Below, piece by piece: positions 47,211 to 59,900 of a stretch of DNA of 64,000 nucleotides. A model generated the notes under the pieces. It did not search any database. It saw only the letters and a program-made list of their open reading frames with translations, and was not told the DNA's origin. A program made the position numbers and the translations under genes. Numbering within the stretch: position 1 is the first letter of the stretch; every line of letters begins with the position of its first letter. This DNA comes from Ailanthus altissimus. Taxonomy: Eukaryota; Streptophyta; Magnoliopsida; Sapindales; Simaroubaceae. The stretch is from positions 12,941,501 through 13,005,500 of the forward strand of contig OX327697.1 in assembly GCA_946807835.1 (NCBI GenBank), written 5' to 3'.

Positions 47211-49611
47211 TTATCTATTTTGTTCGCGTTGTGTCTTTAAAGAGCGATTGTAGTGTAGATGGTTATGTCCTTTGCTTGTCTTTTGAGGGTATTTGATTTA
47301 ACCTTCTCTTCAATGACTTTCTCAATGTTTTTTTTGAATTCTGTGTGTATACTTATTGGCCTTTGAATTTTTAATCTCCATGGTTAGTCTCTATGTCAAT
47401 ACAGTGTTAGTAGCTGCTAAAGAAGAAGCAAAATAGTGCAACGTGTATGAAGAAGAAAACAATATTAGGGCAACACTTGTGTTTATCATTCAGCCCTCTT
47501 TCAGTTTTAAAAAAAAAAAATTGAAACGAGCCTAAATTCTTTTGACCTTCTGCAAAGAGAACCTTGGTAGCATACTTTTACATTCAGAATCCTCCAAGTT
47601 TTTAAAATTTTAGTTTCGGCCAGCATATTTTCAATATATTACAGAAAGGCCTTTAGCAAAAATAAGCTATCCACAATTTGAGGACTTCCTCATCAAAGGT
47701 CAAGAATCTTCTTATCAAATTCGAGGACCACCTTATCAAAATTGAGGCATCCTAAAACCTTCCATACACCGCCTAAGTCCTACTAAAGGCTGCATAAGCC
47801 CTTTCGGTGTTTTCTCTGAGGCTGCTTAAGTCCACCTCGAGGCCACTAAGTCCTCTTAGAGGCTGCCTAAGTCCTCATAAGCTTCCTAAGACCACATCAA
47901 GGTCATCGACACCTAAGCCCCCTAGGGTAGAGCTCTCTACATGCAAAATGAGTTCTTAACCCTCTCGAGGGCTCATATCAACCACACCATAGAATGCTAC
48001 ACTTAACATTAGGAACATCTATAACGCTGTTTAAATCCTGGCCATATACATTTTGGGGTTCGTCTATGGAATATATGATCTTTCGTCTAGAAAAGATCAA
48101 AAGATGAAACCTATCAAGAAACTCCTTAAGAAACTCACCAATAAACAAGAGACTCTTAGTGAGTACCAAGATAAAAAAATGCAAGAAAGAAGAAAAATAA
48201 AAAATATATAGAGCCAAAGAAGAAGACACTTACTAGAAGTAAAGACCAAAAAATGGTACCACTACTAGAATGTGAAGGCAAGAAAACGTTTTGAATCACA
48301 AAGATAAAGTGCTCATTTTAGAAATGACGACTAAAATGAAAAACTAAAAGAACCACAAACTATATATATTGCCAAATAAAGAGAGATCTCAACTGTTGGT
48401 TCAAAATTCAAAAGTCGGGAACAAATTTAAAATATAACTCTTTACCTAAACTCTAAGACTGACATTTAATTCCATAGATGACATCACATCACCAACTAAA
48501 GGGAATAACTACTTTTTATAACTGCCAAGCTGTGGTGAACTTGTCGAGTGATTGCAAAGGATTTAGTGCAATAAAAGGCCAACAGCTAAAACTAAAAAGT
48601 CTAATCATCGCCATAAATTGTTCAACAACTAAAAGTAGGCCCATAAAGTATATACTCAATAGTAAAAGCCCACTTGGGAAGAGTAAATTATCATAGGGCT
48701 AAAGAAATGAGGACGTTGGTCGAACACAAAGCAATATATGAGTACCTTAATCTAGGAACACTATTTATAAAGTTTCCAGTGTCAAACAAGTTAATACTAA
48801 AAACTGAGGAATCTTTGTTCTCTCTTGGATTTTGGTGAAGAAGGCCTAAGGTTTTGGGCCCGTAAGGCCAAAAGACCTCATACCAAAGGAACCTAATAAG
48901 GATCTCGAACAAGTAAAACCCTTAAAAAACATGTTGGCATATATACGTCCTTCAACTGAGAAACCTTCTCTGAGCTAGTAAGAAAAATAGCCTACAGGCT
49001 ACCCTGTTTGACTGAACTCCTAAATGAAAAATTGATTAAGTCCACACCCTTTTAGTTTAATAAAATAATGGCCTACCGGTTACTATGTTCGATGAATCTC
49101 ATAATGGAGAATTATGATCTCTTCGTACTAGTTATAGCATTGGTATATTGGCTAACCTGTTTGACCAGATCCACAATTTACAATGCCAAGAGAATAATAG
49201 TAAAAACACTAACTATCTCATTTGAAAGAGTCATATTCAAGGAGACATAACCTCTACCCAAATCGAGCCGGGGAAAGTCTAAAATTAACCACCTCAAATA
49301 ACCAAAAGAGTTCTTAAAAAGGACTCAACTTATATGAGACGTAGAGAGATATGGATAAAGTCAAACTTATTAGGGAATGGCTCTTTAAAAAGGGATATTT
49401 CTACTGAAGCAAGTGGGCATGGTTATAAAACCAAAAAACCTATGAATGGCACAAATTCATTGAGGCTACCTAAGGCATCTACGAGGCCCAAAGAATTTCG
49501 GGCAACAAGGTAAGAAATATCCATCAATGAAGGGTAAAATATAAGAGACCCTCCATACAGAATAACCTTTATCTCATCAAAAGACTTGTAAGACTCACGT
49601 AAGGTTCCACT

Positions 49612-51666
49612 TGTTGGAATTGGTGTTTATGTGTCATTCTAATATTATTATAAGAATATTAATTGTTTAATATTTATACAATAAGCCTTTCGAATCAAAT
49701 TGTTAATATTAAATATATATGGTAAGATGCTTGAATCACTTCAAACATTGTATGATTTGAAAGAGTTCAAATCTAGTTCAAAGAAGTTTGGGCCAGTACT
49801 AAGTGTTAGCTACACCGAGAGTTATAATTGCTAAGAGTTAGCACTGCTAAAAGTTAGTAAGTTATAAGAGTTAGTGAGATCTAAAGAGTTATATTCTTAT
49901 TTGAAATAGAATAAAGATCCGAGAGTATGCTAGTAATATATAGTTGCAAAGGGTTGTAATAGGTGCTAAAAAATGTCATTATGCAAGTATATTCTCAAAC
50001 CCTATGCTCCTAATCTATTTTCATTGATACGAGCTGTCAATGAATCTCTTTTATATAGATGAGTGTATGTCTATATATGTATGGTACAAATGATTATTCT
50101 TAGCTGCCATGAGCTTAGTGAAAGCTCGTATAGTCATGGGGTATTCAGTAAGGATTGAATATTGAACGAGCTCAATTAGGATCTCCAATAGACATCTCAT
50201 AAAGCTGTTAATGGATGATTCTTTTGAGTTAAGTAGTATTTATGGTCCCTTGACCTGAGCACCACAATGAACTTATGAGTGATCCACCATACTTAGGTTC
50301 CACACATGTCAAAGATATTTTATGGTCTGATCGTTATGTGTTACTGGGTATGGTCCAATGCTTATAGAGTCCAGTATGTGTAGATATGGGATCCGTTAGC
50401 TCATATGGGTGAATATTATATCCAAATGCTCTATGATTGTGTTCTAAAAAGTCTTATAGTCATAAGCAATACACCTGAGAAAAATATTTTCCTTGTCTGA
50501 AATAATATCGCAAAAATGTTTATAGATATTGTTTATTAGAATATGAATCTGGAGATAAGTTCTAGAGTTGAGCATATGAAGACTTGAAGGTGATAATCTA
50601 TGTCTCCGCTCTTCCAAGATATAAATGACGGAGGGATTATACGAATATGTATTAACCTCAACTTGTATAATTTAACGCGTTGTATTGTTATTTCCATAAC
50701 GTGTGTGTGGGGCAACATTTATGGACTTACGAAAGAGTTTCGTAAGACAACACATGTACACCAGATTAAATAGTTCAATCTGGGAAGTTCTAAAAAATTT
50801 AGAATTATTTTAGGGTCTCTCAGAAAGATCATAAGGTTTAAGTGTTAAGCCCGGGATCTCGGCAAGTGTGACTTGCCACTTTAACCTTTCTATTGTATGT
50901 CATATTTCATGCCAATAATTTGTTAGGGCATGACACGTGCCATATTTTTATTGGCCCATTTAATTATTAAATATTAATAATTAGTTTTGGCTAAATAAAT
51001 ATTTTATTGGCAAAAGACTGTCATTGATATTTTGCTTATAAAACATTTGGAAAGCTAAAATCAATTCGGCCAAATTGATAAGTAAAGAAATACGTGGCAT
51101 AATTATATTAGTTATTGTGCCACCAATTTCCTTTTCATTTGGTCATTCTTTTGGCAAATGAAGTGTTGATTTATCATGCTTGAATTTAAGCATGATACGT
51201 CTTAATAGAACAAAAGCATTTGGCCACCTAAAGCTCTTAAGCCACCAAGCTTCCATTTCTAAGCATGAAGTGGCCATTTATGTGCATTATCATGCTTGCA
51301 ATTCATAAGCCACTTATTGATCCTTGATTCGTTTAGGTGGCAGCAATTTAGGCTATATATATAGCAAATTTCATTTGTTCAAGTTAAGTGAATTGAAAGG
51401 TAAGCATTTTACACAAAAGGCCGAGAGACAAAAGTGAAGCAAATATTACTTCATACAATATTCCATCGAGAATAAGAAGCTATTATTCAAGCTTAAAGGA
51501 TCCGATCAAGTTATACACTAAAACTGCGTATAGTACGCTTCAAGGGTGAGTCTCTTAAAATCTCATTAGTGTAATGAGATATTTGTTTATATTTCGTTGC
51601 ACTTAATTATGCATGTGTGATGTGTAATTAAAAATTAAAATGTATACGCTCACCCCACGCATAACA
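49612..51666 (+). repeat. LTR of the long copia-LTR family, probably solo
   Basis: Begins TGTTGGAATTGGTG and matches the start of 376-2855, the complement of 6531-8021, and the copia LTRs at 17198 and 25332. No internal element sequence follows. The left flank is CCACT; the right end near ATAACA|CACT is imprecise, and only a 4-bp CACT match is visible. Confidence 0.75.
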
Positions 51667-51808
51667 CACTTTCATTACTCTGGGATGCCAGATGCCCATA
51701 AGGCACATGTAGTATATGAGACTATAAGGCTCGAGCAAGTACTCTAAGATGTCAAAGAACCGTAAGGCTTGAGTAGAGTTTCGCTCCGAAACAAAGACAA
51801 TTGCCTTT

Positions 51809-52006
51809 AAGGCAACATAAGACCTTATCTAAGGTCATGTAAAACCTCAAGAAAGGCAATGTAAGTCTTCATCTAATGCAACGTAAGTCATTGTCTAAGG
51901 TAACATAAGTCTCTATCAAAAGCAACATAAGTCTTTGTCTAAGGCAATATAAATCCTCATTAAAGGCAAAATAAGTCCTTATTCGAGGACAGATAAGTCC
52001 TCACTT
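51809..52006. repeat. 22-bp minisatellite, nine units
   Basis: Nine consecutive 22-bp units with consensus AAGGCAACATAAGTCC followed by YTYATCT; every unit is exactly 22 bp. A second, looser repeat of CCTATGGTGCTTGAATTTTA units follows at about 52025-52205. Confidence 0.93.
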
Positions 52007-52350
52007 GAAGATCGAGGCCACTTTTGCCCGTGGTGCTTGAATTTTAGCCATGGTGCTTAACTTATAATTATTATCTTCCAGCCCATAGTGCATGAATTCA
52101 GCCTATGGTGCTTTATTTATTATTCTCCATTTGCCTATGGTGCTCAAATTTTAACCTATAGTGCTTGAATTATTATGCTACTTCAGCTTTATGGCGCTCA
52201 AAATTTTAGCTCATGCATACTAGTGATCAATTCCTAGTACTTAGCTTATAGTTATGAAGTAACTTGTATTCAACAGAAAGTAAAAGTTTCGACGATGACT
52301 AGCATTATCACGAGAATCTTTAGATGAAAAATAAGAGTGGAAGCGTTAAG

Positions 52351-52371
52351 GCCTATTAGCCAATGGCACCA
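52351..52371 (-). promoter_or_regulatory. Decayed tRNA-Asp-type primer-binding site
   Basis: The minus strand reads TGGTGCCATTGGC, resembling TGGCGCCGTTGCC (complement of the tRNA-Asp 3' end) with C-to-T/G-to-A changes. It adjoins the LTR end at 52373. Confidence 0.6.
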
Positions 52372-52372
52372 A

Positions 52373-53712
52373 TGATATATGTTATAGTTGTTAAGCGTAA
52401 GGGCACGCTATTATATCAAGTAATATAAGATTTGGAGTCCAGATATCGTTCCCACAAAGATTATATAATCTAATTTTATTTATCAATTACTAAAAATATA
52501 TCTGAAACTTAATGAATTAATCTAATTCTATCAAATTAAACTAAACTTAATTACCAAATAAAACTAGAGTTGAACTTACAAATTAAGAATAATTAGGGGT
52601 TTGACTTATCCCCTAGTATTTCATTAGATTCTTTAACCTTTTAGTTAATCCCTTAATACTAGTTGATTGGCTAGACTCTAATCTCATCATAATCCTCTGT
52701 TAATGGTCGAGTGACTATATTACGTATTCTAACAACTATTTATATGTCTATGGTAATCAAATGAGAATGTAATTCATTAAGATCAGGTCTAAATCATATC
52801 ATACATGCCATCTAGGTATATGTCTATCCTACATGAAACTCATAGTTTTATCCTATGATTATGAATCAAACTATCTTAGGCTAAACACATAGTTCATCAA
52901 TTATTCAAAAAAATTGGCCAGATATAATGAAAGCATTAAACTTAAATAGAATGAATCAATTATAATCTAATCCTAGATCCAATTATATATTGGGTTAAAA
53001 AAATCTAACCCTAGATCAAACAAGTTTAGCTCATCACTAAACCAAGAGTACCAAAGTAATTCATGAATAACAGCAAGAACAATAACAAGAACAACAACAA
53101 GAACAACAACAAGAATATAATAATAAGAAAATAGAAGAAAAACTAATCAAGAAGACGTCCTGGGTTTCTTCTCTCTCTCTTTCTTGACTTAAAGCTTGAA
53201 TCTTGAATCTTCAATCTTAACTTTGATCTCTCAATTTGTATTGTGAATTATTTCTCTAAGTTTTGCCTTTCAAAAAATCTGTATTTTGGTTCTTAAAAGA
53301 GTGCTGTTATAGTTTTGAGAAACCATAAGGTCGAAGGCCTTCGAATCCAAGTCGAAATAAGACTAAAAAGATGGGGTTTTATATGTCACACGGGCATTAT
53401 GACACTAAGACCTGAAAATACGAGGGATGTAAAGGTCGGCTGGGCACTGCGGTGCTAGGGTTGGTTATTGTGACACCCAACTCTCTACCTTGGGTGTTAC
53501 AGTGCATAGGCCTGAGTTCAGGTGCTCTCGTATTTTGAGAGCAATTTCTTCGTTTCTTGTCTAATTCACTTCCTATTTATCCTATAATGTCACATTTTAT
53601 TTCATGCACCTATTTATGATAAAATAAATAAATAAATAGCAATAAAATTATAAATTAGAGCAAAATACCTATTTAGGCTGCTAAATAGACTAGTGCATTT
53701 ATGCCCCTAACA
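52373..53712 (-). repeat. Ty3-gypsy (Athila-like) LTR, antisense
   Basis: On the minus strand it runs from TGTTAGGGGCATAAATGC to ATATATCA (1,340 bp), with a TATATAAAA box (53387-53393) and the PBS just beyond. Same family as 3654-4880 and 60379-61681. If the element continues, its body lies to the left, where I find no readable pol. Confidence 0.78.
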
Positions 53713-54033
53713 ATTGATAGGGCGTAATTGTATAAACTATTTTATCATTCTAACTTGATGTTTGTTCAATTTATCCTAATAATTTGGCTATTTATACATA
53801 TTAATGTTGTTTTATAGGTTTAAACACTATAAGAGCAAAAATACCAGAAATTGGATGCAAATGAAGTTGTTTGAGATGAGAATCCGAGAAGGGACTAAAA
53901 TGCTCAAAACGTGAACAGTACGAGTGAACAGTGCAATTTCTATGGTGCATGAACAGTATAATGCCGGGGCATTTGGTTTGAGTGCCAGGGCATTGGCTGG
54001 GGCACCCATTCCAGAAGCTCCACGCCGCGACAT

Positions 54034-54096
54034 TGAATCCTAATGCTGCAGCATTGAATTCGAATGCTGCGATATTGAACCCGAATACCGCGGCAT
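54034..54096. repeat. 21-bp tandem repeat with CpG palindrome core
   Basis: Units at 54034, 54055 and 54076, each TGAAT plus an AATGCNGCNGCAT-type core, for example AATGCTGCAGCATT and AATACCGCGGCATT. Just upstream of the LTR TATA box. Confidence 0.9.
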
Positions 54097-54151
54097 TGAA
54101 TTCTGGGCACTCTTTAAGGGAATTTTTGTCCTCTTTTTGAAACCCTAAACC

Positions 54152-54159
54152 TATATAAA
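54152..54159 (+). promoter_or_regulatory. TATA box of the 2.1-kb gypsy LTR
   Basis: CC-TATATAAA-TGCCC, 56 bp after the 21-bp repeat. Inferred from conservation of context among LTRs. Confidence 0.55.
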
Positions 54160-57100
54160 TGCCCATTATTGAGCCAAAGAGAGTTAGGCAGTAAGGGGCA
54201 CGACATTTGCAAAGGGAGAGAAGGCTTGAGCTCAAATTTAAAGAAGAGAAATGATGTCTCCAAGGTTTCTTGAGCCTCATTGAAGATATTTGGAGGATTG
54301 AAACTTTAAAGACATCCCAAATTTGGATTTTTCTTTCCTTCTATTTGTTTTTCTCTTTTGTTTCAATTTTTAATTATGAACTTTGCTTAAATGAGTTGTA
54401 TCTATGGATTTTTAGGTAATTTTAGTTATGGTTGGATTTTTATGTGATTAAACTTGATTCTAAGGCTTGATGTAGTTTTATTTATATTATGTTTGGATGA
54501 TTTAGTATAATTCGTGTAATCCATTTATGTTTATTTATGCTTAATGCTTCCAATTGATTGAAAAATGAATTGGTTGTTGTGAATTTATGGATTGATGCTT
54601 GGAAGAGATTGACCCATTTATAGGGTTTGGGAGAAACATAGCCTTATGTTGTTATTGAGTTAGAAGGCCAATAACACTTAGGTAATCATCATGCTTTTCC
54701 TTAGGATTTGTATGTGGTGCACTCTAAGTATTTGATAAAATGCGTGACAGGCGTAAATACTTTGGGTGTGCCATTATGCCTAGAATTTTAAGTGGTGCAC
54801 TCATTTTTAAAGTGTTTGATAAAATGTGTGACGGGCACAAACAATTTGGGTATGCCATTATGCCTAGAATTTCATTTGATGCTCGGGAGAGATAATGAAA
54901 TTAATCATTGGGTAATAAATTTAAGGGTTATGTAATGCATGTCTATGTAAGCAAGTTAGATAGGTATATCAACTTGAATATGTATGCATAGTATCTCATA
55001 TAGCACTTGGAAGAGGAAATGAGATTAGTTTTAAGCCCTTGATTAATAAATTGAACGAATTTGCTAAATAGGAAGGATAGAATGAAATCAATACTCTAGG
55101 ATTCCATTTGTATAGAATTCACCATATCACAAGATTATCATTTTATTGTAGATTGTATATTCTAAGCCTTAATAGAACTCTATTGAACAATGTGTTGATG
55201 TTGTTATGTGATTAAAGGTTATCTTGTGTTATTCATTTATGCTTGTTATGTGCTTCATGCTTCTAATTGCATTGAGAAATGTATTGGATAATGTAAACAT
55301 TTGGATTATGTGCTTGAAAAATTTTAATCCATATGTCGGTTGTAAAAAGCATAGCTTTGAGTTTGTTGAGTTGGGAGACTAATGAACTTAGGATAGTCGC
55401 TTAAGGGTAGCTTAATGCATGTATGTATAACGGGTTAGATAGGAATATCAACTTAGTTGTATATGCATAGTATCTCATTCGGTACTCGGGAGAGGGAATG
55501 AGAGTAATTATACACCTTGGACTAATGAATGCATAAAATTGATTGTTGATCACTAATGATAAAGACTGTAGAAATAATAGAGGGAAATCAAGTCCCTAGA
55601 ACCTCATTGCCATAGATATATCATATCTTTAATTTATCAGTTTATTTAGTTTTAAGCATTTTTAGTTCATAACTTACATTATCACTTATATTAGCCTAGA
55701 TAAAGTTAGGTTGCCAACATCATAGTTTTTAGCATCAATTTAGGACACAATCCTCATGAGAATGATACTCACTCATCACTTTATTACTTATTCACGACCC
55801 ATGCACTTGCCGTTACAATTCGTGTATGTATAATTTCACGAACAGCAACCAACATCTCAGGCTTCGATCCAACCCTTTGAGTAAAGGACAACATCAAGCA
55901 TAGAAACATCATTGAGCTAGCCTATTGACCATTGGCCTTAGAAATATCCTCAACATTAATGCTATTCCTTAAACATGATTTGGTTGAGCTGACAACTAAA
56001 GACATTATCCGAAGACTTAAATTATTCTTAACCCCCTACTGAACGAAATACTAGAAGAGTTTCACAAGAAAAAATCCCTAGCACTTTTAGAGCACTTCGA
56101 AAGCACCTTAGAGAGCCACATCAATCCAAGGACTACTATAAAGTTCCAGTGTAAAAAATTTAAAGCTGAAAACTAAGAGACTTTTGTTTCCTCTAGTTTT
56201 CAACAGGCCTAAATTATTAAAAGGTCCACAAAGTACTCCTAAACAAGTAAAAAGAGAGCTACCTTTGTTTTAGTATGACTCATTTAGGAAAGTCCTAAAT
56301 AAAAATGGGAACTACCATTCTTATTTAAGATGGAATCTAATAAGAGAAATCTAATGGGGAAAGTGCTCTAATATCATAATCAGATTCAGATTCTATAACC
56401 TCCACACTCTTATTACCCTTTAATAAGAACTAAAATATCCTTCATCCCTCATAAAAGGCATAGATAGACATCCAATTCAGAGGGATCAAATATCACTCTA
56501 GAGAGACGGTGGCGCACTTATTATTTTTTAGGGAGTTATTTTTATTCTAAAAGGCTATGCCTTTATGTATTTCTATTGTAACCATAATATTCTATAGTAC
56601 ATTCAATAGTGTTGATGAAGCTCGGTAAAAGTATACGTAGGCTCACTTTGAGCTAAACCTCTATAAATTTGGTGTTTATGCTGCATTTTTCTTTATTTTT
56701 TTTTATTAATCTATACCTTGTTCCCAACAATCAACAAATTTAATAGTTGATCTTGAATTGACAAATTTATTATTATTAACCCAAAACTTCAGGAGATTTT
56801 GGTCAACGAGTTGAATTTATATTTCTTGGGAACAATAACTAGATCTCTTCGAAGGGCTGGGTTGAGATGATCCTCCTTGATGCATGTCGAACCTTAAAAA
56901 ATTTTCTGCTATGACAAATAAAGTTAAGTTGTGCTTGATATTTTTTGTAGCAATGACTCTCCCAATTTAAGTCAATAATCGATCTATAGGAAAAGATTAG
57001 GAAGGAAAAAAAGCAATAAAAAAGGTTAAGTTTTCTTTTTTTGGTTCACTGTTATGGCTTGTAGGGTTATAATTAAGTTGTAAAGTTCTATTAGAATTAG

Positions 57101-58713
57101 GATATATCTTTACCTTCCTTTTTTGAACCCATCACTAGATTATAAAGTATGATTTGTATTAAAAATCTTGAGATTTCAATATTCTTAAGGATAAGGTTAG
57201 TTTAAGTCATCGGTTAGTATGTATCTTCTTTATTGTCCTTGAAAGGCTTTAACTATTAGTCTCATTTAGAATAAATTGCTGAAGATACTTGATGCTGAGG
57301 GCCATGGGCAAGTTTCTAGGATATTCCTCTATTTAATATCGAGTCTTCTTATTGGTGGTGGGTTAAGGCATAGGGTTTTTGTACAATATGCCTTCTTATG
57401 AGCCTTGGGCGAAGTGTTCTCAGGATGTCTGAGTTTGGGATCTGTGGGCTGCATTAAGCCTTCTAGGAAATTAGGTTAGGCCAAAATTCGGGGGTAGGGT
57501 AGGGTTATAAGGGACTCTCAAATTTCAGTGTTAACTTCTCGATGTTGGATCTTTTCTATAATCCTTGTTTTGGGATTTATCATCGGACTTATTATTTTTA
57601 AAGTGTTCTTCAAATATTTGGTAATGTGCATCCTTGGTCTTACTTGAGTGTCCTTCTTAAGATTCTACGAAATTAGAGACATTTATTGTTCAAATTTTAA
57701 ATTTTAGGTAGTTACTTCATTAAATGTAGGCATTTCTTCAAAAAGCATGTGTCTTTATCTATTACCCTTTACAAAAATCTAAGGGATAGGTCAATAGTGT
57801 GTGGGAGACTCTTGGATCTAAGTCCCAACAATTATGTTGATTATTTGAGTAGACCATTTGATTATTTAAATGGCCTAGATTGATTTAGGAGTTTGCTATA
57901 AATATAGGATTTTTAGGCTATTTTAGAACTTTTACACTTTTACACATTCCAGCAACTTGAAAAAACAGAAAAAGTCTATCTTTTTTTATTCTATAGAGAG
58001 AAAGTGCTATAATGGCAATAGTAATTTTGACTATTGATTCTGCCCTTTGACTCTCAGTTGTTGTGCTATACATCTTTAACCTATTTTTGATAATTAATAA
58101 CGAGTTCTCTTCCCCGACTATTCTTCTTTTTCTCCTTTGTATCATGCTTTAGTGTTGGTGGATGTCATTGCTGGGTATGTATAAATGTCTTTGAAGTATG
58201 CTTGTGAATCTAGTATCATAATCACTTTCGTTAATGACAATAATGGTAGCTTTCATTTAAGTTACTTAAGATTTTTTTGGTCGAAATAGTGTGTTAATTG
58301 TTCTTTGTCTTCAAGTCAAAATACACGACCTTGCCTAAAAATACACTTAGTCTTTCATTCTTAGTTTTAAAATGTCGGCCTATAGTTAGACTAGATTCTA
58401 TAGTATAGAGGAGCTCACAGTTATAGATATTAGCCCTAATCTTAGTGATGTAAAGGAATAGGAAGTTACCTTATTACAATGAAGCAATATGTTTAGGTAG
58501 TCTTAATGAGAATCAACTTCTCAAGGTGTGACACTAAGATTTTTCCGAGGAGTGGAACCTAAGGCCACCATGGCCAAGGTTAGGGTTGAGGGGGGTTAAG
58601 GAATGCCTCTATTGAGATAGTTGAGTTTGAGGATTCAAAGGCCTTTGAGAGTAAGGAGAAAGAGGCTGGGGAGCCCACTACTAGCGTGAAAGGGTAGACT
58701 TTGAGTTGGACTG

Positions 58714-59150
58714 ATGTTATCGAGTCATAAGGTAACTTCTGAGGATCTTGAGCATCTGAGGGCACAATACAATACTCTCTCTTTTGTAAGTTTGAGAGTT
58801 CCCAATGTTGATGAATTTCTTGGTCGATTTGAGTGTAGAGAGGTGACCTTTCATCTTACTTTTTTAAGTTTAATTCTGAGGCTGCTTATACAACTGTATT
58901 TTGGTAGGATGCTTGCCCAAATGGATCTCGTCCTCTCCCAACTGGTCTAAATTCTTGGAGAGTTTTGTTTGGACTTTTTGTTGTATAGGCAAAGGCTAGT
59001 CAGATTAAGCCTACTTTTCTGGAGTTACAATACTTGCACCAGTTGAGGGTGAAACTAGCCAAGAATAGTAGTTTATATTATTTGACCGGTCATGAGGATG
59101 TGGTTTCCCCTGTTGAATGGTTTTCCTTAAGTAATAAGAGATGAAATTCG
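58714..59150 (+). pseudogene. Transposase_28-like (plant gypsy-type) domain relic
   Basis: Reading across one frame shift near 58945 gives ..FHLTFLSLILRLLIQLYFGRMLAQMDLVLSQL then NSWRVLFGLFVV, LELQYLHQLRVK, SLYYLTGHE and VEWFSLSNK. This order resembles the domain known as putative gypsy-type transposon (PAQL.PNSWR.L.GF....LF..LF.L......YF.ARPG), found near gag in some plant gypsy elements. The molecular function of that domain is not established. Similarity judged by eye. Confidence 0.45.
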
Positions 59151-59589
59151 TATTGGTTCTATGCCAGAGGGAAATAAGGCTAAGAGATCCTCAGGTTCAT
59201 GCTAAGAACTTGGTCTATTTCTACTAGGTTTTCATTCAACACATAACTAATTCTTATTTATTTTTAGTCAATTGTCTTTATTTTTTTGGTCAAGGATTTC
59301 TACTTAACCCCGTTGTTCTGTAGTTACATCATCCACTAAGCAAAATATTTTTGACTTGGTTAAGGCGACCTTGAAAGATGTGTTGTACCATCTTGCTGAT
59401 TAGACAGACCTTCTATTAAAAAAAAGTCCTTATAAGGTTGTATATCTCATTTTGGAGTTGTTAAGGAGTGTACCAATTATTAAAAGATCAAGTAAGAGGA
59501 GTAAGTCCTTTGGCCTATATTTCATTTAGTTCTTATCCTTTTTTTTAATATATTCAAAGTAATACAAGGTCAGTGAGAGGTAAGTAGTA

Positions 59590-59900
59590 GAAAAAGGTCC
59601 CGTTATGAAGGCATGGGATCGGGAGCACCGAATGAGAATAGTCGAGCCATTGTTGATTACCTCTTCGGTGGAAGAGAGAGAGGTAGAATTCCATGGGGCG
59701 ACATTAAAGGATTGCTAGGGGATTCTCTAGTAAGGGGGAGGGGTAGAGGAATCCTTGAGAGAGTAGCTTTGATGGCTCCTTCAAGGGTAGATAAAAGCAA
59801 AAAGGTTGTTGGCTTATTAGCACTTGCTTAAATGCATTTCTTTCGAGTAGGACACTACCTAGTCCTTGGGGGTCATCTCAGGGGCCTTCCATTAGGCTAA
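59590..59900 (+). other. ORF 59613-59831 (72 codons), unrecognised
   Basis: Arg/Gly-rich frame (GGRERGRIPWGD, VRGRGRGILER) within the decayed gypsy body. Its RG-rich character could be a nucleic-acid-binding gag tail, but no knuckle is visible. Probably a relic. Confidence 0.25.

Larger units (their letters stand above)
47560..52360. mobile_element. Degenerate gypsy-like element, interrupted by an LTR insertion
   Basis: Segments at 48700-48930 and 49480-49600 resemble 56100-56260 and 56430-56520, which belong to the Tat-like element at 55855-60370. Both sides of the inserted LTR carry short tandem repeats around TAAGTCCT (47745-47905 and 51809-52006). No gag or pol domain could be read. Orientation and outer limits are uncertain. 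Confidence 0.45.
53715..55850 (+). repeat. Second gypsy-type LTR, about 2.1 kb
   Basis: Starts TGATAGGGCGTAATTG two bases after the antisense LTR ends. It has repeated GAACAGT motifs and a 21-bp repeat at 53905-54096, a TATATAAA box (54152-54159), a duplicated segment (54700-54860), and a terminal block (CCATGCACTTGCCGTTACAATTC, near 55800) like those ending the other gypsy LTRs. The right end is approximate and no clean TSD was found. The 159-codon antisense frame 53801-54280 is a by-product of the repeats. Confidence 0.65.

Noticed and set aside
53801..54280. 159-codon antisense ORF with FNAA repeats
   Set aside because: Its protein repeats are simply the 21-bp DNA array of a gypsy LTR; there is no promoter, homology or conservation signal.
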